This document shows positions 44,258-51,689 of a DNA stretch of 64,000 nt, piece after piece; the stretch's first letter is position 1; each line of letters opens with the position of its first letter. The DNA is from Flavobacterium sp. IB48 (GTDB lineage: Bacteria > Bacteroidota > Bacteroidia > Flavobacteriales > Flavobacteriaceae). The position numbers and the translations under genes are program-made. The stretch is taken from contig NZ_JAEFCA010000002.1 of assembly GCF_016405855.1 (NCBI RefSeq), positions 629,031 to 693,030 on the forward strand, read 5' to 3'. Below the pieces are notes generated by a model. That model was not told where the DNA came from and ran no database searches. It saw only the letters and a program-made list of their open reading frames with translations.

Positions 44258-45127
44258 TTACATTCGAAGCGATTTCGGAACTGTTCCTGTAAGTCTTTTG
44301 AAGTAATTATTGAAATAACTCGGATATTCAAATCCTAGCGAATAACCAATATCCGAAATACTCCAGTCTGTATGCTGTAATAGAGCTTTTGCTTCGTTGA
44401 TAACTCTCTCGGTAATATGAGCTGTAGTCGGTTTTCCTGTAATTTCTTTTACAGAACGATTTAAATGATTTACATGCACAGAAAGGCTTTGTGCATAATC
44501 TTGAGGCGTTTTTAAAGCTAAAGGCTGGTTTTTAGTCTCAATTGGAAACTGTCTTTCTAGCAATTCTAAAAATAAAGAAGTAATTCTTGAAGAGGCGTTT
44601 TTATGTTTGAAAAAACTCTCTGAAGGCTGCATTTTCATTGATTCATGAATAATCAAATTGACATAACTGCGCATTAAATCGTCTTTGAAAGCATAATCGG
44701 TTTCGTATTCTTCGATCATTTTTTGAAATAACGAATCGATAAACACTTTTTGTTCAGGAGTTAAAGTAAAGATCGGTGTTCCTCCTATTTTAAATAGAGG
44801 TGATTCTTGAAGAGTTTCTGAACGATCTTTTGTTTTAAAAAATTCCTCAGTAAAAACGCAGGCATAACCTTCAAATTTCTCAGAAACCGTTTCCCAAGAA
44901 TATGGAATAATCGGATTGCCAAAAAACAGAATCGTCCCGTCTGTTTCTATTCCGCGGTCAGCATACTGTATAATGCTTTTACTAGTGTTGATACAGATTT
45001 TATAAAAGTCTCTTCGGCTATAAACGGGAACTTTACTAAAATCTCCATTTATAGGATACACTTTAAATCCCTTCATTTTTAAATCTGAAGTAAAATCGCA
45101 ATTCTGAGTTTCTGTCTGATTATTCAT
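44258..45127 (-). CDS. AraC-family transcriptional regulator
   Basis: The 289-residue protein has an N-terminal cupin-like sensing region (VYSRRDFYKICINTSKSIIQYADRGIETDGT, FFGNPIIPYSWE) and a C-terminal double helix-turn-helix from about 190. That region includes QDYAQSLSVHVNHLNRSVKEITGKPTTAHI, then LLQHTDWSISDIGYSLGFEYPSYFNNYFKRLTGTVPKSLR. This is the usual layout of Bacteroidota AraC regulators. It is the first gene of the cupin-dehydrogenase-reductase cluster and probably activates it. The ligand is unknown. The region upstream is filled with a large nested repeat. Confidence 0.93.
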   Translation of the reverse strand: MNNQTETQNCDFTSDLKMKGFKVYPINGDFSKVPVYSRRDFYKICINTSKSIIQYADRGIETDGTILFFGNPIIPYSWETVSEKFEGYACVFTEEFFKTKDRSETLQESPLFKIGGTPIFTLTPEQKVFIDSLFQKMIEEYETDYAFKDDLMRSYVNLIIHESMKMQPSESFFKHKNASSRITSLFLELLERQFPIETKNQPLALKTPQDYAQSLSVHVNHLNRSVKEITGKPTTAHITERVINEAKALLQHTDWSISDIGYSLGFEYPSYFNNYFKRLTGTVPKSLRM

Positions 45128-45205
45128 TTTGCAAAGTTATGAAAATCAAACATTATTCTTTTGTTAATTTTTTGTTTCAGGTTTAAAGTTTTAGGTTTTC
45201 GGGTT

Positions 45206-45550
45206 TAACCGCAAAGAGCGCGAAGAATTACGCAATCCCGATAGCTATCGGGAGCAAAGTTTTTAGTTTTGAGAAAGAAATAGCTCGCAAAGTCGCTAAG
45301 ACGCGGAGTTTTTTTTTAATTGCCTCCAGTTTTAACTGGAGGTTTAAAAAAGACAAGCATAGAAAAGGCTTTAGCCAAACCGAGAACTGTTTGGCTAAAG
45401 CCCTGATAACATTACAATCATTTCACATCCAGCTAAAGCTGGACGCAATTCATTTATAACTATTTTAAAAAGAGCCTTTGCGTCTTAGCAACTTTGCTAA
45501 ATTTTATTTTTTAGCGTCCTTTGCGCAAATCTTAGCGTGCCTTGCGGTTA
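45206..45550. repeat. Concentric nested palindrome (two outer arm pairs, three inner hairpins, one 18-bp palindrome)
   Basis: The outer arms 45206-45235 and 45521-45550 match at 24 of 30 positions (TAACCGCAAAG type). The middle arms 45284-45306 and about 45474-45497 belong to the CGCAAAGTCGC family. Inside are three hairpins: 45323-45342 (9-bp stem CCTCCAGTT), 45367-45402 (perfect 14-bp stem GGCTTTAGCCAAAC) and 45428-45443 (7-bp stem TCCAGCT). The palindrome TCCCGATAGCTATCGGGA (45236-45253) is inserted next to the outer left arm. The block fills the 429-bp gap between the AraC and GH2 genes. Confidence 0.92.
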
Positions 45551-45556
45551 AAAAAA

Positions 45557-48376
45557 CTAATTATTTAAACTCGCTGATCGCAATCCTTTTCCAGAAGCAG
45601 ATAAAACAACTTCCTTCACATTTTCATCTTTCTGAATTATGATTTGAGCATAACCATTAAAAAGCTTTCTTTTCCAAGATTCCGCTGGTGTTATTACTTG
45701 AATAATTCCTGGATCCGTATTCATAACATCCCAGTCTTTTACTTTCTGTAATGGTGTCGCTGCAATGTGAATCGTGTTTTTGCCTTCTTTTAAAATAGAT
45801 GCATTTAGAATATATTTTTGCGAATCTTCTTTGCTTGATTCTACTTTATTTCCATTTACAAAAACTACCGTTTCTACTCCTATTTTTTTATAAAAGAAAC
45901 TTACCACATTTGAAACTGAATTATTTTTCAAATCAAATTCTCCTTTATAAATATAGGATGGTGCTTGTTTTTTATAATCTCGATCTTTAAAAGCTTCTGT
46001 CCATTCTTTCTCTAAATAACTTGGCAATTGCTGTGGCAAAGTTGCATTTGCTTCTTCTCTTTCCTTAAAATTATTTATAGCAACCAAACTAATGTCATCA
46101 ATAAACTGATCGCTTTCTAATGAAGTTGGATCGCCATTTCCAACTCCTAAAATTTTTCCGCCTTTTATCGAAAATGTGATTTCGTCATTTGCAGTTGGAA
46201 CATGCAAACCATTTTTATCAGTCGTTTCAACCGTTACAACAGAAACATTTCCTTTTAAAACATTTTCTTTATCTAATGACAATTTGATGTTTTCTGCTTT
46301 TCCCGTTGTTTTTTGAACTTCAGAAAGTACTTTTTTACCGTCTTTATATCCAACAGCTTCCAAAGTTCCGGGAGTATAATTTACTTTCCATTCTAAATGG
46401 CTATTTTGTTCCATTTTCTTTTTTCCTAAACTCTTTTTGTTTAGAAAAAGCTCTACTTCATCGCAATTCGAATACGCCCAAACATCGATTTCTTTGCCTT
46501 CCATTCCGCTCCAATTCCAATGCGGAAGCAAGTGCAGAACTGGTTCTTTTCCCCACCACGATTTTAAGTAAAAAACATTGTCTTTCGGGAAACCGCAAAC
46601 ATCCATCATCCCGAAATAAGAAGTTACAGATGGCCAACCATAAGGCGTTGGTTCTCCGCGATAATCAAAACCTGTCCAAATAAACATTCCTGCCAAATAA
46701 GGTCTTTCTGCATAGAATTTCCAACCTTCTTCTATACTGTAAAAAGTTGGTCTTGGTTTTTTATCATAAGCACTTTGATAATGTTTGGCATCATCTGTAA
46801 AGTAAATTCCTCGTGTTGCAAAAGTCGAACCTTCTTCGGTTCCCATTCCTGGCTGTTTCTTAAACTGACTTCTGTGTGCATCAATATCTCCGTTTCCTAA
46901 ATAATTATACCCCATAATTTCAACCACAGAAGAAATTCCGCTTTTAAATCCGCTGCTGATTCCAACTGTGACAGGCCTTGTCGGATCAATGCTTTTGCTG
47001 AAATCCTGCATGATATTGGTAATTCTTTCACCAGTAATTCCTCCCTCGATCTGCCATTCTTCATTTCCAACCGACCAACAGAAAATACTTGGATGATTGC
47101 GATCTCGTTCCATCATTCGTTGCAAATCATTTAAATGATAATCGTTTATTCCCATTAAACGGGTTTCATCAATAACTAGCATTCCAAGTTTATCGCAAGC
47201 ATCTAATAATTCTGGCGTTGGCGGATGATGTGAACAACGATAGGCATTCGAGCCCATTGCTTTCAGTTTTGCGATTCTATAATACTGAATTTCATCAGGA
47301 AGTGCTGTTCCAATTCCTGCGTGATCTTGATGATTATTAGTCCCTTTCAGTTTTACATGTTTTCCGTTAAGAAAAAAACCATTTTCTGGATCGAATTTTA
47401 TGGTTCTGATTCCAAATGAAGTTCTATATTCATCAATTACTTTTCCTTCGCTTTTTATTTCTGTAATTAACTGATATAAATTAGGTGAATCAATATCCCA
47501 TAAAAGCGGATTTTTGACATTCAATTTTGATGAATATGTTTCTGATTTGTAAAATTCTGGAGCCGAAACATTTTCAGAATTCGTTGCTACTTGCTTTCCT
47601 GAAGCATTTAAAATAGTTTGACTTATTTCTACATTTCCTTTATAATGGCCTTTATTTTCCAATTTAACTTCTGCATTAACTAAAGCATTATCATTTGAAA
47701 TTTCTGAAATTACATAGGTTCCATTTTGTGCCACATGAAGTGGATTTGTTTTTTGCAAATAAACATGCCTGTAAATCCCTGCTCCTTCATAAAACCAGCC
47801 CTCTTCCATCGAAGCATCAACTCGAACAACAACTGTATTTTCTCCGCCATAATTAACGTAAGCCGTTACATCATATTCAAAACCATTATAACCGCTTTCT
47901 TCGGTTCCTAAATAAAATCCGTTAAAAAATACTTTTGAATTTCTAAAAACGCCATCAAATTTTAGAGAAATAATTTTCCCCAAATCTTCATTCGAAATGG
48001 TTATTTTCTTTCTATACCAACCAATGCTCTTTTCAGGATAGTTTTTTCCTGCTGCTTTAAATCCGTGACTAAAACTTGCGCTTTCGTTAAAAGGCTGTTC
48101 AACTGCCCAATCGTGTGGCAAATCCAGTTTTCTCCAAGCTCTATCATCAAAATCTTTTGCGGCAGGTCCGTCGGCAAATCCAGTTTTGGTCAAATACGAA
48201 AAATAACCTTCTGCGTGACCAAAATCTTTTTTTGTGTCATATAAATGACCGAGTGAAAAACGCCAATCTTTATCAATCAGAATAAGATCTCTGTCCGATT
48301 TGCGCTGTGCAAAAACAGGAATTGAAAATAGAATTAAGAAATAAAGAATAGTTCTCAAGAAAAAATTGGTTTTCAT
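45557..48376 (-). CDS. Exported GH2 beta-galactosidase-type glycoside hydrolase
   Basis: I start at 48376 (MKTNFFLRTILYFLILFSIPVFAQ), a clean signal peptide; a longer start eight codons upstream weakens it. The 939-residue enzyme has the GH2 order: sugar-binding jelly roll (DLPHDWAVEQPFNESASFSHGFK), immunoglobulin-like domain and TIM barrel. The acid/base Glu lies in SVGNEEW at about 434, and the likely nucleophile Glu is in GTEEGSTFATRG near 512. C-terminal domains follow (DUF4982-like with EVELFLNKKSLGKK, then another beta domain). It would cleave beta-linked galactose or related residues in the periplasm. No transporter genes lie nearby. Confidence 0.93.
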   Translation of the reverse strand: MKTNFFLRTILYFLILFSIPVFAQRKSDRDLILIDKDWRFSLGHLYDTKKDFGHAEGYFSYLTKTGFADGPAAKDFDDRAWRKLDLPHDWAVEQPFNESASFSHGFKAAGKNYPEKSIGWYRKKITISNEDLGKIISLKFDGVFRNSKVFFNGFYLGTEESGYNGFEYDVTAYVNYGGENTVVVRVDASMEEGWFYEGAGIYRHVYLQKTNPLHVAQNGTYVISEISNDNALVNAEVKLENKGHYKGNVEISQTILNASGKQVATNSENVSAPEFYKSETYSSKLNVKNPLLWDIDSPNLYQLITEIKSEGKVIDEYRTSFGIRTIKFDPENGFFLNGKHVKLKGTNNHQDHAGIGTALPDEIQYYRIAKLKAMGSNAYRCSHHPPTPELLDACDKLGMLVIDETRLMGINDYHLNDLQRMMERDRNHPSIFCWSVGNEEWQIEGGITGERITNIMQDFSKSIDPTRPVTVGISSGFKSGISSVVEIMGYNYLGNGDIDAHRSQFKKQPGMGTEEGSTFATRGIYFTDDAKHYQSAYDKKPRPTFYSIEEGWKFYAERPYLAGMFIWTGFDYRGEPTPYGWPSVTSYFGMMDVCGFPKDNVFYLKSWWGKEPVLHLLPHWNWSGMEGKEIDVWAYSNCDEVELFLNKKSLGKKKMEQNSHLEWKVNYTPGTLEAVGYKDGKKVLSEVQKTTGKAENIKLSLDKENVLKGNVSVVTVETTDKNGLHVPTANDEITFSIKGGKILGVGNGDPTSLESDQFIDDISLVAINNFKEREEANATLPQQLPSYLEKEWTEAFKDRDYKKQAPSYIYKGEFDLKNNSVSNVVSFFYKKIGVETVVFVNGNKVESSKEDSQKYILNASILKEGKNTIHIAATPLQKVKDWDVMNTDPGIIQVITPAESWKRKLFNGYAQIIIQKDENVKEVVLSASGKGLRSASLNN

Positions 48377-48587
48377 AGGTTTGGTTGTTAATAAAATCAA
48401 ATAGCGATAAAAATAAAGCTTTTAACAAAGAAAGATTAATAGTATTTTATCAAAACATGATAACTCATTCATAACAAATAGTTATAAAGCGGTTTCTAAA
48501 ATTTAGAATGAATCTAATGGCTTCAGATTCAAAAATGATTTTCTTTTGATGTAATTTTATATTAAAATCATAAAAAGCAATTATACG

Positions 48588-48968
48588 ATGAGTACTATTA
48601 TCAACGAAAATAGACTACAAAGTACTTTTAAAAGCCTTGATCATAAGATTAACAAACTTAATGATCAGAAGATTACCGCTTTTTTTGAATCTTTAGGATT
48701 GTTAGAAAGAAAAGACGTTCCGAAAGACTTTTTGAATTGGGAAAACATTCTAATCGTTGTTCCAAATCGACATGTTTCGCACGAACTGAAATACTATAAA
48801 TATACGATTTCACGAATTTCATTTTTAACAAATCCTTACGCAGATCAAATTCATATTTTTGATCTCAAAGATTGGAAAAGCGCATCGGGAAACAAAACGC
48901 AGTTTCAGATTAGAGAAATGCTGAAAACTAGTTTTGGAGGTGTAAAGAAAGTAATTAAAGAGTCTTAG
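48588..48968 (+). CDS. Hypothetical protein of 126 residues
   Basis: The protein has no signal peptide or membrane segment. It is a mixed helical and beta protein with ITAFFESLGLLERKDVPKDFLNWENILIVVPNRHVSHELKYYKY and a basic C-terminus (IREMLKTSFGGVKKVIKES). No family is recognised. It is a single gene, divergent from the GH2 gene and followed by a terminator. Codon use looks like its neighbours, so I accept it as a real gene. Confidence 0.6.
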   Translation: MSTIINENRLQSTFKSLDHKINKLNDQKITAFFESLGLLERKDVPKDFLNWENILIVVPNRHVSHELKYYKYTISRISFLTNPYADQIHIFDLKDWKSASGNKTQFQIREMLKTSFGGVKKVIKES

Positions 48969-48989
48969 AGAAAATTAAAAATTTAGAAT

Positions 48990-49017
48990 TAAAAGCCCAA
49001 TCTATATTGGGCTTTTA
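48990..49017 (+). terminator. Intrinsic terminator after the 126-residue hypothetical gene
   Basis: The stem AAAAGCCCAAT / ATTGGGCTTTT with a short CTAT loop lies 22 bp after the stop codon. Confidence 0.88.
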
Positions 49018-49045
49018 TGTTTTTAACTGCAATTGCAAAATTTTA

Positions 49046-49135
49046 TTTCTCTCGCAGATTTGGCAGATTATGGAGATTTTTTCTTCTATTTATAAAAATT
49101 TAAATCTGCTCAATCTGCCAAATCTGCGAGAGAAA
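49046..49135. repeat. 24-bp perfect inverted repeat, CAGATT-type family
   Basis: The arms 49046-49069 (TTTCTCTCGCAGATTTGGCA...) and 49112-49135 are exact inverted copies. They lie between the converging hypothetical gene and the TlpA-like gene. It differs from the CGCAAAG and CTAAG families in sequence but has the same layout of arms with a short internal repeat unit (GCAGATT). Confidence 0.93.
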
Positions 49136-49171
49136 ATCTTTTAGATGAAACACTTTGAGGTTAAGGAAAAT

Positions 49172-49666
49172 CTATTGCACCTCTAAAAGCTCTTTAATTT
49201 TAGCTTCTAACGCCTGTCCGTGAATGTTTTTTGCTAAAATAATTCCGTTCTTATCAATTAAAAAGTTTAATGGAACAGATTGCAACATATAATCGCTAAC
49301 AACTGGAGATTGCCAGTATTTTAAATCACTAACATTTGTCCAAGGCAACTTCCCTTTTGCAATTGCTCCAGTCCATAATGGCTTTTTCGTATCCATCGAA
49401 ACTCCGTAAATCGATAATTTATCTGGATAAGCATTATTCAATTTTATTAATAATGGCTGTTCTTTAATGCAAGGCCCACACCAAGAAGCCCAAAAGTCAA
49501 TTAAAACTAAAGTTCCTCTTAAAGAAGAAAGTGCAATTTTTTCTCCTTTTGTGTCCGGAAGATCAATTTCTGGTGCAATATTTCCAACATCTACGCCTAC
49601 AACTTGAGCTTTAGAATTGGTGATTACACAGCATAAGAATGCTAAAATAAGTACAGTTTTTTTCAT
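49172..49666 (-). CDS. TlpA/ResA-like periplasmic thioredoxin
   Basis: The 164-residue protein has a signal peptide (MKKTVLILAFLCCVITNSKAQ) and a thioredoxin fold with the active site WCGPC in LVLIDFWASWCGPCIKEQPLL at about 72-76. The cis-Pro region is QSVPLNFLIDKNGIIL. Members reduce disulfides or haem-site cysteines outside the cytoplasm with electrons from membrane carriers. It is a single gene. A 98-bp palindromic element lies 60 bp upstream of its start. Its redox partner is unknown. Confidence 0.9.
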   Translation of the reverse strand: MKKTVLILAFLCCVITNSKAQVVGVDVGNIAPEIDLPDTKGEKIALSSLRGTLVLIDFWASWCGPCIKEQPLLIKLNNAYPDKLSIYGVSMDTKKPLWTGAIAKGKLPWTNVSDLKYWQSPVVSDYMLQSVPLNFLIDKNGIILAKNIHGQALEAKIKELLEVQ

Positions 49667-49726
49667 AATAGATTAAGTTTTGTTTGTTTGAGGATTATTT
49701 TAATCTCATAATCAACACAATAGTTT

Positions 49727-49824
49727 GTCATTTCGACGAAGGAGAAATCTTCGCAAGTAACTCCGCAACGAATGTCTAATCTTTGTCGAGCTTCTCGTGG
49801 AGATTTCTCCTTCGTCGAAATGAC
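49727..49824. repeat. 98-bp palindromic element, second copy, 24-bp perfect arms
   Basis: The arms are 49727-49750 (GTCATTTCGACGAAGGAGAA...) and 49801-49824, exact inverted copies. The core resembles the reverse complement of the core at 9101-9150, so the two elements lie in opposite orientation. Both total 98 bp. The shared flank CTCATTTTAT extends similarity beyond the arm on one side. It lies between the divergent TlpA-like and arsR genes. Confidence 0.92.
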
Positions 49825-49966
49825 ATAAAATGAGAATAAAACTCTGCGTTTTTCTTTGATTAAAACTAAAACAAATATAATTTTTCTTTAATAAAATCTC
49901 TTTGCGTAACAAAAAGTTTCTTCCTCCCTAATCATAAAATTATCCTAAATACTTTTCTTTAAATCC

Positions 49967-49993
49967 ATATATCGGGAAAAGTCGATATATTTG
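49967..49993 (+). promoter_or_regulatory. arsR promoter with overlapping operator-like inverted repeat
   Basis: A -7 element TATATTTG at 49986-49993 lies 4 bp before the arsR ATG, so the transcript would be nearly leaderless. A perfect inverted repeat ATATATCG-(8)-CGATATAT (49967-49990) overlaps it. This is what an ArsR-type autorepressor would need to block the polymerase. The -33 region is not clear. Confidence 0.6.
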
Positions 49994-49997
49994 CATC

Positions 49998-50300
49998 ATG
50001 GAAACGATAGAAATATTTAAAGCATTATCCAACAAGTCCAGATTACAAATGCTGGAATGGCTAAAAGAGCCCGAAATTAACTTTCCGGGACAGCTAGAAC
50101 ATGCCGGATTTGAGCATGGTGTCTGCGTTGGGCAGATTCAAGCCAAAGCTGGTTTGACGCAATCCACAGTATCCGAATACCTGTCTATTTTGCAGCGTGC
50201 TGGTTTTATTGAAGCCAAGCGTGTTGGTCAATGGACTTATTATAAACGTAACGAAGGTGCCTTTGAAGCACTTAGTAAATTAATTCAATCTAATTTGTAA
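49998..50300 (+). CDS. ArsR-family winged-helix regulator
   Basis: The 100-residue protein begins IEIFKALSNKSRLQMLEWLKEP, the standard first helices of ArsR/SmtB regulators, and its recognition region is AGLTQSTVSEYLSILQRAGFIEAKRVGQWTYYKRNEGA. It has a single Cys in FEHGVCVGQIQ and none of the usual metal-site Cys pairs, so it may sense a reactive compound or redox state rather than a metal. It lies 7 bp upstream of an Old Yellow Enzyme gene, the likely target. The promoter overlaps an inverted repeat, consistent with autoregulation. Confidence 0.9.
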   Translation: METIEIFKALSNKSRLQMLEWLKEPEINFPGQLEHAGFEHGVCVGQIQAKAGLTQSTVSEYLSILQRAGFIEAKRVGQWTYYKRNEGAFEALSKLIQSNL

Positions 50301-50307
50301 AATTACT

Positions 50308-51414
50308 ATGAGTACAAACAACCTCTTTTCTGAGTTTAACTTAAAGACGTTAAATCTGAAAAACCGAATCGTAATGGCGCCAATGACGCGCTCTTTTTCT
50401 CCTAACGGAGTTCCAACTGATGAAGTCGCAGCTTATTACCAAAAAAGAGCTGAAGGTGAAGTTGGTTTAATTTTATCTGAAGGAACTGTTATTGACAGAA
50501 AATCTTCTTCTAATGATGCTAATGTTCCTCACTTTTATGGCGATTTGGCTTTAAACGGATGGAAAAAAGTTATTGATGAAGTTCATGCTGCTGGTGGAAA
50601 AATGGGACCGCAGATCTGGCATATGGGAATTATGGACAATCACCACTCGGGATGGGTTCCGCCGGTTCCTTTTGAAGGTCCGTCTGGATTAAACCGTCCT
50701 GATTTTAGAAATGGTGTTGCCATGTCTGAAAAAGATATTGAAGAAACTATTCTTGCTTTTGGTAAAGCAGCTGCTGATGCTAAAAGATTAGGTTTTGACA
50801 CTGTTGAAATTCACGGTGCACATGGTTATTTAATTGACCAATTCTTTAGAGCTGAAACAAATTTACGTGAAGATATCTATGGAGGAAAAACACTTCCTGA
50901 ACGTAATCGTTTTGCTATTGAAGTGATAAAAGAAGTGAGAAAGCAAGTTGGAAATGACTTTGCTGTAATTATGCGTTTTTCTCAATTCAAACCTTCTGAT
51001 TACAACTATAAATTGGCTAAAAATCCGCAAGAATTAGAAGCTTGGCTTACTCCTCTTGTTGATGCTGGAGTTGATATTATTCATGCTTCACAACGTCGTT
51101 TCTGGGAACCAGAATTTGAAGATTCTGATTTGAATTTTGCAGGATGGGCTAAAAAAGTAACAGGAGCGCCAACTATAACAGTTGGTTCTGTGGGACTTTC
51201 TGGCGATTTCTTTGGAGCATTTGCTGGCGAAAGTTCACAACCAACTTCTCTAGACGAATTAAACAGACGTTTCGATAGAGGCGATTTTGATTTGGTTGCT
51301 GTTGGAAGACCTCTTTTATCTGATCCAAATTGGGTGGCAAAAATCAAAGCAGGAAAAACTGACGAATTAAAAGGTTTTACTAAAGAGGCTCTAGGTCAAT
51401 TGGTTTTAGAATAA
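50308..51414 (+). CDS. Old Yellow Enzyme-family alkene reductase
   Basis: The 368-residue flavoprotein has the OYE pattern: LKNRIVMAPMTRSFSPNGVPTDEVAAYYQKRAEGEVGLILSEGT, the substrate-site WHMGIMDNHHSG, and EIHGAHGYLIDQFF with FMN-binding Arg in the FAVIMRFSQ and VGRPLLSDP segments. It reduces activated carbon-carbon double bonds with NAD(P)H, usually of electrophilic enones. It lies 7 bp after arsR and shares its transcript. A regulator with a reactive Cys beside an ene-reductase suggests defence against electrophiles. The length and start are standard. Confidence 0.94.
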   Translation: MSTNNLFSEFNLKTLNLKNRIVMAPMTRSFSPNGVPTDEVAAYYQKRAEGEVGLILSEGTVIDRKSSSNDANVPHFYGDLALNGWKKVIDEVHAAGGKMGPQIWHMGIMDNHHSGWVPPVPFEGPSGLNRPDFRNGVAMSEKDIEETILAFGKAAADAKRLGFDTVEIHGAHGYLIDQFFRAETNLREDIYGGKTLPERNRFAIEVIKEVRKQVGNDFAVIMRFSQFKPSDYNYKLAKNPQELEAWLTPLVDAGVDIIHASQRRFWEPEFEDSDLNFAGWAKKVTGAPTITVGSVGLSGDFFGAFAGESSQPTSLDELNRRFDRGDFDLVAVGRPLLSDPNWVAKIKAGKTDELKGFTKEALGQLVLE

Positions 51415-51422
51415 TTTTTTTT

Positions 51423-51464
51423 GAGGTACTAAGTACTAAGCTACTAAGATTCTTAGGCACTAAG
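51423..51464. repeat. Single CTAAG-type repeat arm before the tyrS leader
   Basis: GAGGTACTAAGTACTAAGCTAC... carries CTAAG units at a period of 8-10 bp. No inverted partner is present in the short gap, and the arm ends just before the -33 element of the tyrS leader. Confidence 0.75.
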
Positions 51465-51469
51465 TTTTT

Positions 51470-51501
51470 TTTGAATACCGTAATTAAAAAATTTATCTTT
51501 G
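51470..51501 (+). promoter_or_regulatory. Predicted promoter of the tyrS leader transcript
   Basis: TTTG at 51470-51473 and TATCTTTG at 51494-51501 match the Bacteroidota -33 and -7 elements with a 20-nt spacer. The predicted start site falls about 51507, only a few nt before the leader-peptide ATG at 51510. Confidence 0.6.
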
Positions 51502-51509
51502 CATTCGAT

Positions 51510-51620
51510 ATGAAATTCTTGAACAGCATATTACGTCTTCCTTTTTTCAGCACTTATTATTATGCAATAATATCTGCTCGGATAGGCTATGCATATAATT
51601 CAACGTATTCACGACTGTAA
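51510..51620 (+). CDS. Tyrosine-rich leader peptide of tyrS
   Basis: This 36-codon ORF begins ATG AAA TTC TTG and ends CGA CTG TAA. It contains six tyrosine codons, all TAT: three consecutive at positions 16-18 and singles at 27, 29 and 33 (MKFLNSILRL, then SARIGYAYNSTYSRL near the end). Six Tyr in 36 is far above the usual frequency. It lies between a predicted promoter and an intrinsic terminator, directly upstream of tyrS, the expected layout of a ribosome-mediated attenuator in which scarce charged tRNA-Tyr stalls the ribosome at the Tyr codons. The ORF itself is seen; the mechanism is inferred. Confidence 0.72.
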   Translation: MKFLNSILRLPFFSTYYYAIISARIGYAYNSTYSRL

Positions 51621-51647
51621 ATTAAATAGATAAATTATATAAACCTT

Positions 51648-51677
51648 AAAGCCCGGGCATTTCGTCCGGGCTTTTTT
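51648..51677 (+). terminator. Attenuator terminator in the tyrS leader
   Basis: A 9-bp stem AAAGCCCGG (51648-51656) / CCGGGCTTT (51666-51674) is followed by a T run and lies 13 bp before the tyrS start codon. The 5' arm includes CCGGGCA (51653-51659), which can also pair with the leader segment TGCTCGG (51575-51581). Confidence 0.93.
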
Positions 51678-51689
51678 ATTTTCAAAAAA

